Shown: positions 37,782 to 45,320, numbered from the stretch's first letter. The stretch is DNA of 64,000 bases from an uncultured Bacteroidales bacterium (GCA_900316305.1 ONCM01000006.1:1-64000); one strand, 5' to 3'. Translations and numbers: made by a program. The notes: generated by a model not told the origin, from the sequence alone.

Positions 37782-38369
37782 CTATGCCATTCTTCGCGAC
37801 AGCATAGGCCGCACCTCCGTCAGTCCGCCTTTGTTACCCATCACGAACAGTTCCGTGTTGCCGTCCTGGGTCAGCAGCTCCACATACAGTGGCTGGTTCA
37901 TGGTGAAACGCTGGCAGAGGAAACGGTCGCCAGACTTCAGTTTGGCGTTTTCAGACGTAATTACCTCAAACAGACTGTTGCTCAGATATTTGAGCAGGCA
38001 GCGGCGGTTGGGATTCCAGCAAATCTTTACTTGGTCACCAATATCCAAATCCTTGGTATAGAGCGATTCCGACATCACGCGGTGCGATGACTGCACGCTT
38101 TCCACTTCGCAATAATCCGACACGAAGGTCTCCCAGTCGGGGAAGCCTACAAAGCGGGCAAGGATGTCGAGGGTGCTCGGGCGCACGGAGGCATAGCCTT
38201 CCACGTAACCCCAAAGCCGCTTCAGTGTGGATGCGCTGAGCGTCTCCTTCAGCCGTCCCTGAATTTCGCCCGATAGGAAGATAAAGTCGTTGGAGGTGTT
38301 CACAGTGTGGTTGGCCGACTCTTCCACGAGTTGGCGCATCAAAGTGATATGTTGCGGATTCACAGGCAT
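37782..38369 (-). CDS. Predicted regulatory protein with helical N-terminal domain
   Basis: 195 residues from the ATG at 38367-38369. The N-terminal half is helical and resembles a Bacteroidales-type domain with SASTLKRLWGYVEGYASVRP then STLDILARFVGFPDWETF, which looks like a helix-turn-helix variant. The C-terminal half is beta-rich (DIGDQVKICWNPNRRCLLKY). Proteins of this kind often sit beside signalling genes, but no function is established to my knowledge. It is divergent from a Ser/Thr kinase gene. A minus-strand -7 element lies at + 38391-38398 (CAAAAATA). Longer in-frame starts would translate palindromic repeat sequence. Confidence 0.65.
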   Translation of the reverse strand: MPVNPQHITLMRQLVEESANHTVNTSNDFIFLSGEIQGRLKETLSASTLKRLWGYVEGYASVRPSTLDILARFVGFPDWETFVSDYCEVESVQSSHRVMSESLYTKDLDIGDQVKICWNPNRRCLLKYLSNSLFEVITSENAKLKSGDRFLCQRFTMNQPLYVELLTQDGNTELFVMGNKGGLTEVRPMLSRRMA

Positions 38370-38454
38370 GGTTCTCAAAATTTGCAGCCGCAAAAATAGC
38401 AAACATTCGGATATGACGAATCGGTTCTTTTTCGGTTCTTTTGTCGCTCGCCGT

Positions 38455-38484
38455 TGTAGAGACGTGTCATGGCGCGTCTCTACA
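38455..38484. repeat. Palindrome GTAGAGACG type (imperfect centre)
   Basis: TGTAGAGACG (38455-38464) and CGTCTCTACA (38475-38484) are exact reverse complements; the 10-base centre pairs partly with G-T wobbles. Confidence 0.8.
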
Positions 38485-38500
38485 TTTGTCGATTGCCGAG

Positions 38501-38528
38501 GTAGAGACGTTGCGCGCAACGTCTCTAC
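38501..38528. repeat. 28-base perfect palindrome, GTAGAGACG type
   Basis: GTAGAGACGTTGCG (38501-38514) is followed directly by its exact reverse complement (38515-38528), 16 bases from the previous element. Confidence 0.88.
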
Positions 38529-38558
38529 CGTTGACGTTCGCCAACCGCCAAAAAATAC

Positions 38559-38566
38559 TATTTTTG
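38559..38566 (+). promoter_or_regulatory. Promoter -7 element TATTTTTG, four bases from the ATG
   Basis: TAnnTTTG match ending four bases before the kinase start codon at 38571. If used, the transcript would be leaderless or nearly so. Confidence 0.5.
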
Positions 38567-38570
38567 CCGC

Positions 38571-40073
38571 ATGATTGAAAATCCCGATGACATCTCCACC
38601 TCCGGGTTCGTCCCGTCCTCCGAATACGCCGTTTCAGGTCGGTTTTCGGGGCACAGCGAACTCCCTTCGCGAGGCTATTGCCGGCTGTTCAAGGTGCAGC
38701 GCAACGGCCAATGGTTCGTGCTGAAAGCGTTGAAGCCGGAGTGCCAGCAAGACCCTGTCTATCAGGGGATGTTCGAAAAGGAATACGATCTGATGATGCA
38801 GCTCAACCACCCGAACATCGTGCGCATCTACAGCAAAGAGGAGGATTCGGTGGCGGGCGTTTGCATGGTGATGGAGTATGTCGATGGTCGCACGTTGGGT
38901 GACTTTCTAGAGGAGAACCCTCCGCAGAATCTCAGAGAATCGGTGGCGCGACAGATTTTGGAGGCCATCGGTTATTGTCACGGTAAGCAGATCATCCATC
39001 GCGACCTCAAGCCCTCCAACATTTTGGTGACATATAACGGCAACTGTGTCAAGCTGATTGACTTCGGATTGTCGGACAGCGACCGTTACGCCGTGCTGAA
39101 AGAGCCCGCCTACACCAAGGCATACGCCGCGCCGGAGCAGCTGTCGGGAGCGGAAGTCGATAACCGCACCGACCTCTACGCTTTCGGACTGATTCTGAAG
39201 CAGTTGTTCCCGAATCGCTACGGGTGCGTGGTCCGCAAATGTCTGCACCCGAAAAAAGAGAACCGCTATTCGTCGGCGGAGGAGGTGTTGAGAGCGATGG
39301 AAAGTTGCGCAAAAAGGAGAAAGGTGATGCCGTGGAGGATTGTTATAACGGTCGCTGCTGTCGTGTTGTCCGTTTTATTGCTTTTTCTTTATATGAACCG
39401 CGAAACTACTGTCCCTTTGCAACCATCGACGGAATTGCCATCTTCAGTCCGGGACACCGTTTACCTTGCGGAACCAGACCGGACGCATGTGGCTGAGCCG
39501 GATCACAAGGATATGCCATCACCTGCATACGAAGAAGAAAGTGACAGAACGTATGTTATGGACAAACCGTTGTCAATAGTATCGGGTTCAGTGGACACTC
39601 AAGCCGTGCTTGCGCGAAGACAGCGCACCGATTCCATCCTGAACGCGCGTGAACAGGAAAATATCCAAGCGCAGAACGCTCTTGACATGGCAATCTATAA
39701 CTTCAAATTCACCATAGATAGTATGTTTGAATCTGTGGACCGGTATGTGAAAAGTGATGAGATAAAAACCTCGAACATTCTGCGTGATCTGATTTACATT
39801 GCCGAATACAGGTCTAAGATTCGCGAATGCCAGATTCGGAGTCAATTGCCTAAATCCAAGCGGAACAGTTTCTTCAATTATGCCAACGACCGAATCGAGG
39901 CAAAGAAAAAATCATACACACAAAAATATCCTGCCATACCCTATTATCCCAATGAGCAACAAGTTAGAGAGCCCGAAATATACCAACCGATTTTAGAGCA
40001 GAGTAAAAAGTACCGGGAAGAGGGGCGAAGGTTGCATCAGGAATGGGAAAGGCTGATGAGGTCCATTCATTAA
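38571..40073 (+). CDS. Hanks-type Ser/Thr protein kinase with external C-terminal region
   Basis: 500 residues. Kinase domain at about 20-245: ATP-site Lys in WFVLKALKP, catalytic HRDLKPSN near residue 146, DFG at Asp164 (IDFGLSD) and the APE region AAPEQLSG. A membrane segment follows at about 255-276 (IVITVAAVVLSVLLLFLYM). The remaining 225 residues are external, charged and partly coiled coil, without PASTA repeats. It probably phosphorylates envelope or regulatory proteins. The divergent regulator gene upstream may be functionally linked. Confidence 0.9.
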   Translation: MIENPDDISTSGFVPSSEYAVSGRFSGHSELPSRGYCRLFKVQRNGQWFVLKALKPECQQDPVYQGMFEKEYDLMMQLNHPNIVRIYSKEEDSVAGVCMVMEYVDGRTLGDFLEENPPQNLRESVARQILEAIGYCHGKQIIHRDLKPSNILVTYNGNCVKLIDFGLSDSDRYAVLKEPAYTKAYAAPEQLSGAEVDNRTDLYAFGLILKQLFPNRYGCVVRKCLHPKKENRYSSAEEVLRAMESCAKRRKVMPWRIVITVAAVVLSVLLLFLYMNRETTVPLQPSTELPSSVRDTVYLAEPDRTHVAEPDHKDMPSPAYEEESDRTYVMDKPLSIVSGSVDTQAVLARRQRTDSILNAREQENIQAQNALDMAIYNFKFTIDSMFESVDRYVKSDEIKTSNILRDLIYIAEYRSKIRECQIRSQLPKSKRNSFFNYANDRIEAKKKSYTQKYPAIPYYPNEQQVREPEIYQPILEQSKKYREEGRRLHQEWERLMRSIH

Positions 40074-40157
40074 ATTGTTCGAGGATAAAAAGAAAATGTG
40101 TTTTTGCACCTTAAATTTTGATTGAAAATTTAAGTTAGTATCTGAAATATTCACGGT

Positions 40158-41333
40158 TTAGTACAATAACCCGAAGGTCCACAAAGGCAATACCCGACCG
40201 TGGCCATATTCAATATCATCTTTCACGATATGGCCGTTGGGAACATCCTCAATCTGCTTGCCTCCCTTGTTTTTCCCTCCGACCTCGAATGTATGTTCTC
40301 CGATGACAAAATCTGACACTTTTGATGAAATGACATCACTGACTGCACGTGTCTGGTTGTAGAAAAATGTCTCACGCAGATTCCCTGTGTTCGTATCTGC
40401 TGTACCCAACGCATACATGATGTTCGTGTTGTCGACAAATACCTTTTCCACTTTTCCGAGGCTGCGAATACCGCCTGTTTCATCGCGTAGCTGGCCGATC
40501 ATGCCTGCTTTTTCCATGTAGAGGAGATAATCAGGCAACACATTCCTGCTCACACCCAGTGCGTTGGCAATACTGGAATAATCTGGTTTGAAAGGTGCGC
40601 TTTTAGCCACAATGGCCATCAGACGGCGCAGTTTCCGACCAGTGGAAACAGACATGGAGGCATATTGTGGAATGTCTGACTCCAAGGTCTGTGTGACCAC
40701 CTGGTCCAACCGCGAGAAAAACGCACCTTCCTTGCTGAACGGATAGTAACCATCGCGCAAATATTGCCTGAATAGGGGCAGAGGGTGCGGTATCAGGCTG
40801 TAGTCTACCTTGTTGGCTATAATTTCATCAAGGGAATACACGGGCATTTTGATCTGATGAAACATCTCGAGATATTCCCGAAACGATAGCCCCTGCATGG
40901 AGAACATCACCGCACGGCGGCTTAGATCGGCTTGGCCACGCAGCAAGTCAAGTACGGAAGAACCTGTGAAAAAGACATGAAGGGAGGGATGCCCGTCGTA
41001 TATCTCTTTCAGTTCTGTTGACCAAGACGGATACTTGTGAATCTCATCAATATACAGGTGTGTCCCGCCCTCCTTGACAAATTCGGATGCTACTTCAACC
41101 AGCGTATGCTGGGCAAAATAGCTGCGGTCAGCAGACACATATAATGCGTTCTGAGATCCTTTCTGTTGCCATAAATGCTGTAAAACCAGCGTCGATTTAC
41201 CAATACCTCTTGGTCCGATGAGCCCTGCCATCCGGAGGTTCCAGTCTATCTGATTGTATTTATAGCGAATGAAATCAAGTCGCACCTGACCCAGTTGCTC
41301 CTGCATAAATTCTGTGAGAATCGTATCTATCAT
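40158..41333 (-). CDS. AAA-type ATPase with DUF4143 (AAA_14 family)
   Basis: 391 residues from the ATG at 41331-41333. Walker A GPRGIGKSTLVLQHL is near residue 40, Walker B HLYIDEIHKYPSWSTELKE near 100, and a sensor-type VFFTGSSVLDLLRG follows. The C-terminal half is DUF4143, including a winged-helix-like part (ALGVSRNVLPDYLLYMEKAGM) and the terminal VIGEHTFEVGGKNKGGKQI. The family is abundant in Bacteroidales and of unknown role. It resembles the ATPase at 50447-51640. The upstream region has a -7 element (+ CAAAAATA, 41353-41360) and two dyads 33 bases apart. Confidence 0.85.
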   Translation of the reverse strand: MIDTILTEFMQEQLGQVRLDFIRYKYNQIDWNLRMAGLIGPRGIGKSTLVLQHLWQQKGSQNALYVSADRSYFAQHTLVEVASEFVKEGGTHLYIDEIHKYPSWSTELKEIYDGHPSLHVFFTGSSVLDLLRGQADLSRRAVMFSMQGLSFREYLEMFHQIKMPVYSLDEIIANKVDYSLIPHPLPLFRQYLRDGYYPFSKEGAFFSRLDQVVTQTLESDIPQYASMSVSTGRKLRRLMAIVAKSAPFKPDYSSIANALGVSRNVLPDYLLYMEKAGMIGQLRDETGGIRSLGKVEKVFVDNTNIMYALGTADTNTGNLRETFFYNQTRAVSDVISSKVSDFVIGEHTFEVGGKNKGGKQIEDVPNGHIVKDDIEYGHGRVLPLWTFGLLY

Positions 41334-41375
41334 GACCCTTTTTTTTTGCCTGCAAAAATACAATTATTTTTGATA

Positions 41376-41425
41376 TGCACTAAAAAAAGTGCAGAATTTA
41401 AAAAATACCGCACTGAAAAAAGTGC
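41376..41425. promoter_or_regulatory. Paired dyads upstream of ATPase gene
   Basis: TGCACT-6-AGTGCA (41376-41393) and GCACT-6-AGTGC (41410-41425) have centres exactly 33 bases apart. The ATPase gene starting at 51640 has a different pair of dyads with the same 33-base spacing. They look like operators bound by one dimeric regulator or by the protein itself. Confidence 0.6.
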
Positions 41426-41514
41426 AGGTGACGCAACGCGCAGCTTCTGCGCCGTTCTGTGAAATCTGAGAGAGATAATATTCGTTCTTTCTTCCACCAT
41501 ATCAAATATTTTCC

Positions 41515-41549
41515 TAACTTTGCCGCTGTGCCACCGAAATGTGGCACAG
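41515..41549 (+). promoter_or_regulatory. Promoter -7 element followed by a 5' hairpin
   Basis: TAACTTTG at 41515-41522 would start a transcript near 41526, where CTGTGCCAC (41526-41534) pairs with GTGGCACAG (41541-41549). The transcript would begin with a stable stem-loop. No ORF follows closely, so it may be a small RNA or an additional leader for the locus. Confidence 0.5.
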
Positions 41550-41589
41550 AACGGGATTATCAACTTAAAATATTGAACCTAAAAGAATT

Positions 41590-41607
41590 AGAACCTAAAA
41601 AGAACCT
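41590..41607. repeat. 18-base direct repeat, copy 1
   Basis: AGAACCTAAAAAGAACCT, repeated exactly at 41830-41847. The copies flank the RNA gene, and each lies upstream of a -7 element. Confidence 0.8.
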
Positions 41608-41641
41608 TTTTATAAATACATAGCAGAAGCGTTTTCGCTTT

Positions 41642-41649
41642 TATCTTTG
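41642..41649 (+). promoter_or_regulatory. Promoter -7 element TATCTTTG of the RNA gene
   Basis: It ends two bases before the first base of the outer RNA helix (41651), so the predicted start fits the base of the structure. Confidence 0.6.
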
Positions 41650-41650
41650 C

Positions 41651-41793
41651 AGTTCGAAACCTGGAAAATTTCAAATGCAATGCCAAGAGGAAGCCGAAGA
41701 TGCTTGCGGTTCACAGCCGTGAGCTTTCTTTGTTTGGCATTGCAGGTTTTTCCAGGACCTCGAACTCGAAACAATGAAGTTCGCGGTTTTTTT
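41651..41793 (+). ncRNA. Structured RNA with own promoter and terminator (unassigned)
   Basis: Three nested helices form a long rod: AGTTCGA (41651-41657) with TCGAACT (41760-41766), CCTGGAAAA (41660-41668) with TTTTCCAGG (41748-41756), and TGCAATGCCAA (41676-41686) with TTGGCATTGCA (41734-41744). The enclosed 47 bases include the GAGGAAGCCGAAGAT segment that resembles the leader element of the peptide genes. After the rod, CGAACT (41761-41766) can instead pair with AGTTCG (41778-41783), giving a hairpin followed by seven T (41787-41793). The RNA may be a free-standing regulatory RNA (6S-like in outline) or an attenuator for the downstream locus. Confidence 0.65.
41761..41793 (+). terminator. 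Rho-independent terminator of the RNA gene
   Basis: CGAACT / AGTTCG stem, CGG, then TTTTTTT. The 5' strand is shared with the outer helix of the RNA, so the two structures exclude each other. Confidence 0.6.
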
Positions 41794-41829
41794 GTGCCTT
41801 TTTCGGAATAAGGAAAATGAGGCTGCAAA

Positions 41830-41847
41830 AGAACCTAAAAAGAACCT
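41830..41847. repeat. 18-base direct repeat, copy 2
   Basis: Identical to 41590-41607; lies 23 bases before the -7 element at 41870. Confidence 0.8.
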
Positions 41848-41869
41848 AACTGCGTGAGGGAAAGAGAGG

Positions 41870-41877
41870 TACTTTTG
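41870..41877 (+). promoter_or_regulatory. Promoter -7 element TACTTTTG of the peptide locus
   Basis: TAnnTTTG match 46 bases before the first ORF at 41924. Confidence 0.6.
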
Positions 41878-41923
41878 CGGCGGAGAAAAAATAACGCTAA
41901 TAGAAATAATAAAAACAAAAATT

Positions 41924-42421
41924 ATGGAAAAGAACGAAAACACATTAAAAGTAAGCAAGAAACAACTCCAAGAGGCTTATTATGTTTGGATTTTTGATTT
42001 GAATTATGTTCTTTTAGAAAATCCTTGTCATGCAACCTTTGCTCTTCGTGTCCCTGGTATTCCAAATGGAAATAATCCTTGCCTCAAACTATTAGAGACT
42101 CTAAAAAAGCACCCATCAATCAATTCAGCAAAGACTTTGATGATTACAAATGATGACAACGAAGAATACATCAAAAATGTATTCAGAAGAACATCAAATA
42201 CTGCAACTTCAAATATCATAATTGGTACATTCCCAATAATTAACGATATTAAGAACATGAAAGAAGAATATGAACTCTACGAGAAGTCTTTTGTTTTGTA
42301 TCTTAGAACTCGTGAGAAAATCAATGACGAGGAAATTCAGCCATTGCGCATTAATCTTGAAGTACCTGAACAAGAACTTCAAGACTACAATCAGCTACTT
42401 TCTTCATTAACAAACTTCTGA
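41924..42421 (+). CDS. Hypothetical protein at the start of the peptide locus
   Basis: 165 residues, soluble, AT-rich codon use unlike the core genes. The N-terminus is charged (MEKNENTLKVSKKQLQEAYY); the rest alternates hydrophobic strands and helices (TLMITNDDNEEYIKNVF, then SNIIIGTFPII). I do not recognise the family. It is the first gene after the 41870 promoter and reads in the same direction as the precursor peptides and maturase, so it probably belongs to the locus. Confidence 0.6.
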   Translation: MEKNENTLKVSKKQLQEAYYVWIFDLNYVLLENPCHATFALRVPGIPNGNNPCLKLLETLKKHPSINSAKTLMITNDDNEEYIKNVFRRTSNTATSNIIIGTFPIINDIKNMKEEYELYEKSFVLYLRTREKINDEEIQPLRINLEVPEQELQDYNQLLSSLTNF

Positions 42422-42502
42422 ATAATAGTTTGACAAGTCAATTATTTAACGAGAAAGCTGATTCGCGTGAAAGGAGGTAGGCAAAATTCTAAAACTAAAA
42501 AT

Positions 42503-42832
42503 ATGGATGACAATTATTTCAATGTTGTTGGAGTGTTGGCCGAAATCTCATCGGTGCTGTCTGAACTAAGTGGTTCAGAAATTGAACTTTCTTTTACAGG
42601 TGCTTCAGCTCCTTGTGAAGGGAAAATATCCTATGAAATAGAAGATGTGGCTATTCCTTGCGATTTGATATCTGAACCAAATCCAAAATGTCCTCAAGAT
42701 AAGCTGGGATACTATACAGTGAATAGGATTCGATTGAAAGATATTGTAGATGATTATGCGAATGGGGGTAAATTTAGCAAAGAAGAAATCCAAGGAGTAA
42801 TTAAAGGCATTAAGGTATGGGGGTATTGCTGA
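42503..42832 (+). CDS. Hypothetical acidic protein of the peptide locus
   Basis: 109 residues from the ATG at 42503. It is acidic, with a helical start (YFNVVGVLAEISSVLSELSG) and four cysteines (positions near 37, 53, 63 and the last residue). A YKVNRIRLKDI-like middle is present. Family not recognised. A 5' segment GAAAGGAGGTAGGCAAAATT partly matches the leader element seen before the peptides. Could be a partner or immunity-type protein; no direct evidence. Confidence 0.6.
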   Translation: MDDNYFNVVGVLAEISSVLSELSGSEIELSFTGASAPCEGKISYEIEDVAIPCDLISEPNPKCPQDKLGYYTVNRIRLKDIVDDYANGGKFSKEEIQGVIKGIKVWGYC

Positions 42833-42880
42833 TTCAGCTATCACAATCAGAGCATTACAGATACAACGATTAAGTGAAAT

Positions 42881-42938
42881 AAAAGGAAGAAGCCGAAAAT
42901 CCTGAAAGAGTAGGCAGTAATTTAAAATCTTAAGTACT
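42881..42938 (+). promoter_or_regulatory. Leader element, copy A (before precursor 1)
   Basis: Contains AAGGAAGAAGCCGAAAATCC, then GAGTAGGC, then AATTTAAAATCTTAA, ending at the ATG. GCC and GGC could close a small stem-loop. Copies B (43063-43122) and C (44846-44905) are nearly the same. Confidence 0.7.
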
Positions 42939-43061
42939 ATGAAAAAGTATCAAAAAGTACAACGTTTAGCCTCCAGTGGTTCTACCAGTTTCGCCAACTG
43001 CCACGGAGATGAACAGACTCAAAGTTATTGTGGTTCAAAATTAAACTACAAAGCTTTCTAA
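42939..43061 (+). CDS. Candidate RiPP precursor peptide 1
   Basis: 40 residues. The leader is MKKYQKVQRLASSG, identical to that of peptide 2. The core continues STSFANCHG (Cys21), then a variable stretch, SYCG (Cys31) and the end LNYKAF. Conserved between the two peptides: F18, A19, C21, G23, YCG and NYKA. A short paralogous tandem pair before a radical SAM/SPASM enzyme is the hallmark of a ribosomally made, post-translationally modified peptide. The two cysteines are likely modification sites, for instance thioether links, but the chemistry is unknown. Too short for standard gene callers. Confidence 0.82.
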   Translation: MKKYQKVQRLASSGSTSFANCHGDEQTQSYCGSKLNYKAF

Positions 43062-43062
43062 C

Positions 43063-43122
43063 AAAAAGGAAGAAGCCGAAAATCCTTGAAGAGTAGGCAC
43101 AAATTTAAAATCTTAAAGTACT
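43063..43122 (+). promoter_or_regulatory. Leader element, copy B (before precursor 2)
   Basis: Starts two bases after the precursor 1 stop. Same AAGGAAGAAGCCGAAAATCC start, GAGTAGGC middle and AATTTAAAATCTTAAA end as copy A, with small changes. Confidence 0.7.
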
Positions 43123-43242
43123 ATGAAAAAGTATCAAAAAGTACAGCGTTTAGCCTCAAGTGGCACGACAAATTTTGCCGCTTGTAATGGAGAGTATCCT
43201 CGAAATTATTGTGGCCCTGTAGCAAATTACAAGGCTCGATAG
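43123..43242 (+). CDS. Candidate RiPP precursor peptide 2
   Basis: 39 residues. Leader MKKYQKVQRLASSG as in peptide 1; core TTNFAACNG (Cys21), NYCG (Cys30), end NYKAR. One residue shorter between the two cysteines than peptide 1. The pair probably arose by tandem duplication together with the leader element, and the cores diverged while leader and cysteines were kept, which suggests selection for recognition by one enzyme and variation in product. Confidence 0.82.
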   Translation: MKKYQKVQRLASSGTTNFAACNGEYPRNYCGPVANYKAR

Positions 43243-43256
43243 TTTTTTTCAAAGTA

Positions 43257-43288
43257 GGGCGTGTCAAAATACGACTTTTGGCACACCC
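43257..43288. terminator. Hairpin between precursors and maturase
   Basis: GGGCGTGTCAAAA (43257-43269) pairs with TTTTGGCACACCC (43276-43288), with one mismatch and one G-T pair, loop of 6. It could act as a partial terminator that sets a high precursor-to-enzyme ratio, or protect the upstream mRNA. No T-run follows on the plus strand. Confidence 0.55.
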
Positions 43289-43321
43289 CCTTATTCAACA
43301 AATCTTTTTAACTGTATCAAT

Positions 43322-44770
43322 ATGTTAGTTTGCCAATCCAAAAACACGTTCATCCGAAACCACGGTGAATATGCCTATCTAATCAACCAATTGACAAATT
43401 CCGACCTTGTGGTAAATGAAACGGGAGCGGATTTCCTCAAAGAAATTAGCAGAGAACCACAGAATGTTGAAGCAATTGTAAATCGACTTGCCAAGATTTA
43501 CGACAATAGTGTTGAGAAAGCAGAACTTAAAGAAGATTTTGAATGTTTTTGTTTGGAACTATCAGAGCAACATTATTTAGTACTTGGTGAGAGCGAAGAT
43601 GAAATCAAAAAGAAAGATATAGAGTTCAACTATGAACTTTTAAATCTCCAACAGCCATCAACAGTAAGCATTATAAGTGAACGAAAAGAAAAAAGCACCT
43701 CTGATTTTTGGATTTCACGTGCTCGATCTGGAGATTATCAACTAAACGACATTCAATTTGAGTTAACGAGTTCTTGCAATGAGCGATGCATTCACTGTTA
43801 CATTCCCAATGCAAGAAAAAATGTTGGCCAAGATATGGAATATAAAGATTTTTGTTCCGTGATTGACCAATTTGTTGATATGGGAGGAATACATGTCGGT
43901 CTTAGCGGAGGTGAGTGTTTAACTCATAAAAACATTTTTAAAATCATTGAATATTGCCGGGAAAAAGACCTTATAATTACCATTCTCAGTAATCTTATCG
44001 CCTTACAGGATGAGCATATTCCTTTCTTGAAACAAGCAAACATCGCTCATATTCAAACCTCACTTTATAGTATGGATGAGGCCATACACGACAGAATCAC
44101 AACAGTAAAAGGCTCTTGGAGAAAAACCAAAAGTGCAATTGAAAAATTGGTGGCAGCAAATATTCCTGTTCAAATATCTTGTCCTTTGATGAATGCAAAC
44201 AAGAACAGCTTCGTTGATGTCCTAAAATATGCAGAATCTTTGCACACCATAGCGACAACCGACTATATCATTATGGCTGAAGCTGACTTTGATACGGGTA
44301 ATCTTGCCCACAGGCTATCAATTTGTGATGTAGAACGTGCAATGCACTCTGTTATGGAATACAATCTAAAAAAAGAAAAAAACGTCACGTACTCTCTATC
44401 GTCAAATAGCACAAGCATTAATGAAAGTATAGAGAAACAACCCGTATGTGGAGCCGCAATAAGTAGTATTTGCGTTTTATCTTCGGGCGATGTCTGTGCA
44501 TGTCCTGGTTGGAATGATTTGGTCTGTGGCAATATTCACGAACAAACATTAAGGAACATTTGGGAAAACTCGGAACAGTTAAAGAGAATCCGGAATATTA
44601 CCAAAGGAGATTTCCCACAGTGTCTGGATTGTGAAGCACATGACTATTGCACTTTCTGTCTTGAGCGAAATTATAATGAAAACGGAGGAGACATGTTCAA
44701 GATAAACAAGCATTTCTGCGATGTAGCATTCGCCAATAAGAAAGTGGTGGAAGAATATTTAACAAAATAA
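43322..44770 (+). CDS. Radical SAM/SPASM peptide maturase with PqqD-like N-terminal region
   Basis: 482 residues. Residues about 1-95 look like a PqqD-type RiPP recognition element (SDLVVNETGADFLKEIS, then LKEDFECFCLELSEQHYLVL). The radical SAM core has CNERCIHC with cysteines at about 152, 156 and 159 for the 4Fe-4S cluster, and GLSGGECL for SAM binding. The C-terminal SPASM domain has many cysteines (VCGAAISSICVL, DVCACPG, then CLDCEAHDYCTFC and a final HFC) for auxiliary clusters. It would bind the shared leader and modify the two small peptides. No peptidase or exporter is evident in the locus. Confidence 0.88.
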   Translation: MLVCQSKNTFIRNHGEYAYLINQLTNSDLVVNETGADFLKEISREPQNVEAIVNRLAKIYDNSVEKAELKEDFECFCLELSEQHYLVLGESEDEIKKKDIEFNYELLNLQQPSTVSIISERKEKSTSDFWISRARSGDYQLNDIQFELTSSCNERCIHCYIPNARKNVGQDMEYKDFCSVIDQFVDMGGIHVGLSGGECLTHKNIFKIIEYCREKDLIITILSNLIALQDEHIPFLKQANIAHIQTSLYSMDEAIHDRITTVKGSWRKTKSAIEKLVAANIPVQISCPLMNANKNSFVDVLKYAESLHTIATTDYIIMAEADFDTGNLAHRLSICDVERAMHSVMEYNLKKEKNVTYSLSSNSTSINESIEKQPVCGAAISSICVLSSGDVCACPGWNDLVCGNIHEQTLRNIWENSEQLKRIRNITKGDFPQCLDCEAHDYCTFCLERNYNENGGDMFKINKHFCDVAFANKKVVEEYLTK

Positions 44771-44845
44771 CAACTGGATTTTATTATGGTTATAACGGAA
44801 ATTAGCGAATACCATAACAGTGTTCTTAGAACTATCTATTGAGCA

Positions 44846-44905
44846 ATAAGGAGGAAGCCGAAAATCCTGCAAAAGAATAGGCGAAAATTTTAAAACATTA
44901 AAAAT
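44846..44905 (+). promoter_or_regulatory. Leader element, copy C (before DUF2158 gene)
   Basis: AAGGAGGAAGCCGAAAATCC, AATAGGC, AATTTTAAAACATTAAAAAT, ending at the ATG at 44906. Same architecture as copies A and B. Confidence 0.65.
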
Positions 44906-45277
44906 ATGCATATAAAAAAAGGAAACGTAGTTGTTCATAAAGCTAACGAGAACAAAGACTTAACTGTTCGGGATATAAACGGCAGTAATGTCGTATGTGA
45001 CTATTTCGACAAAAAAACATTAAAACAGGTGACCTATAACACAGATGAAGTAATGTTATCACCACATAACGAAGCGGATCAATCTTTCCATATAAACGAT
45101 GAAGTCGAATTGAAATCAGGAGGACCGGTTATGATAATAATCAGTGTAAATGGGGAGAAAGTGATATGCGCTTGGAATGATGGAAAAGCAAACTACAAAG
45201 AAACGTTTTATGAGTATGAGTTGTCTGATTGCAAAAGCGCTTATGATGCAATTCCAGAAGTTTTGAACAAGTATTGA
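44906..45277 (+). CDS. DUF2158 (YodC-like) protein
   Basis: 123 residues. The C-terminal half matches DUF2158: FHINDEVELKSGGPVMIII, then a conserved CAWNDGK and a closing strand. The N-terminal half (KKGNVVVHKANENKDLTVRD) has the same barrel-like pattern and may be a second, diverged copy. DUF2158 proteins are small beta-barrels of unknown function. Linked to the RiPP locus by direction and by the same leader element as the precursors. A role as peptide-binding or nucleic-acid-binding partner is speculation. Confidence 0.75.
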   Translation: MHIKKGNVVVHKANENKDLTVRDINGSNVVCDYFDKKTLKQVTYNTDEVMLSPHNEADQSFHINDEVELKSGGPVMIIISVNGEKVICAWNDGKANYKETFYEYELSDCKSAYDAIPEVLNKY

Positions 45278-45320
45278 TTTGACAGATTACAATGGCGCCT
45301 AATTATTCAATTTTTTTCCT

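Larger units (their letters stand above)
41334..41923. other. Non-coding region with promoters and a structured RNA
   Basis: This gap of 590 bases separates the leftward ATPase gene from the rightward peptide locus. It holds the ATPase promoter with two dyads, three plus-strand -7 elements (41515-41522, 41642-41649, 41870-41877), a hairpin at 41526-41549, an RNA gene at about 41651-41793 and an 18-base direct repeat on both sides of that RNA. Confidence 0.7.

Noticed and set aside
38370..38519. N-terminal extension of the gene at 37782-38369
   Set aside because: It would translate the palindromic repeats and cross the -7 element at 38391-38398.
44786..44842. 18-codon ORF between the maturase and the DUF2158 gene
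   Set aside because: No resemblance to the precursor leader, no leader element in front of it, and short ORFs of this size are expected by chance.
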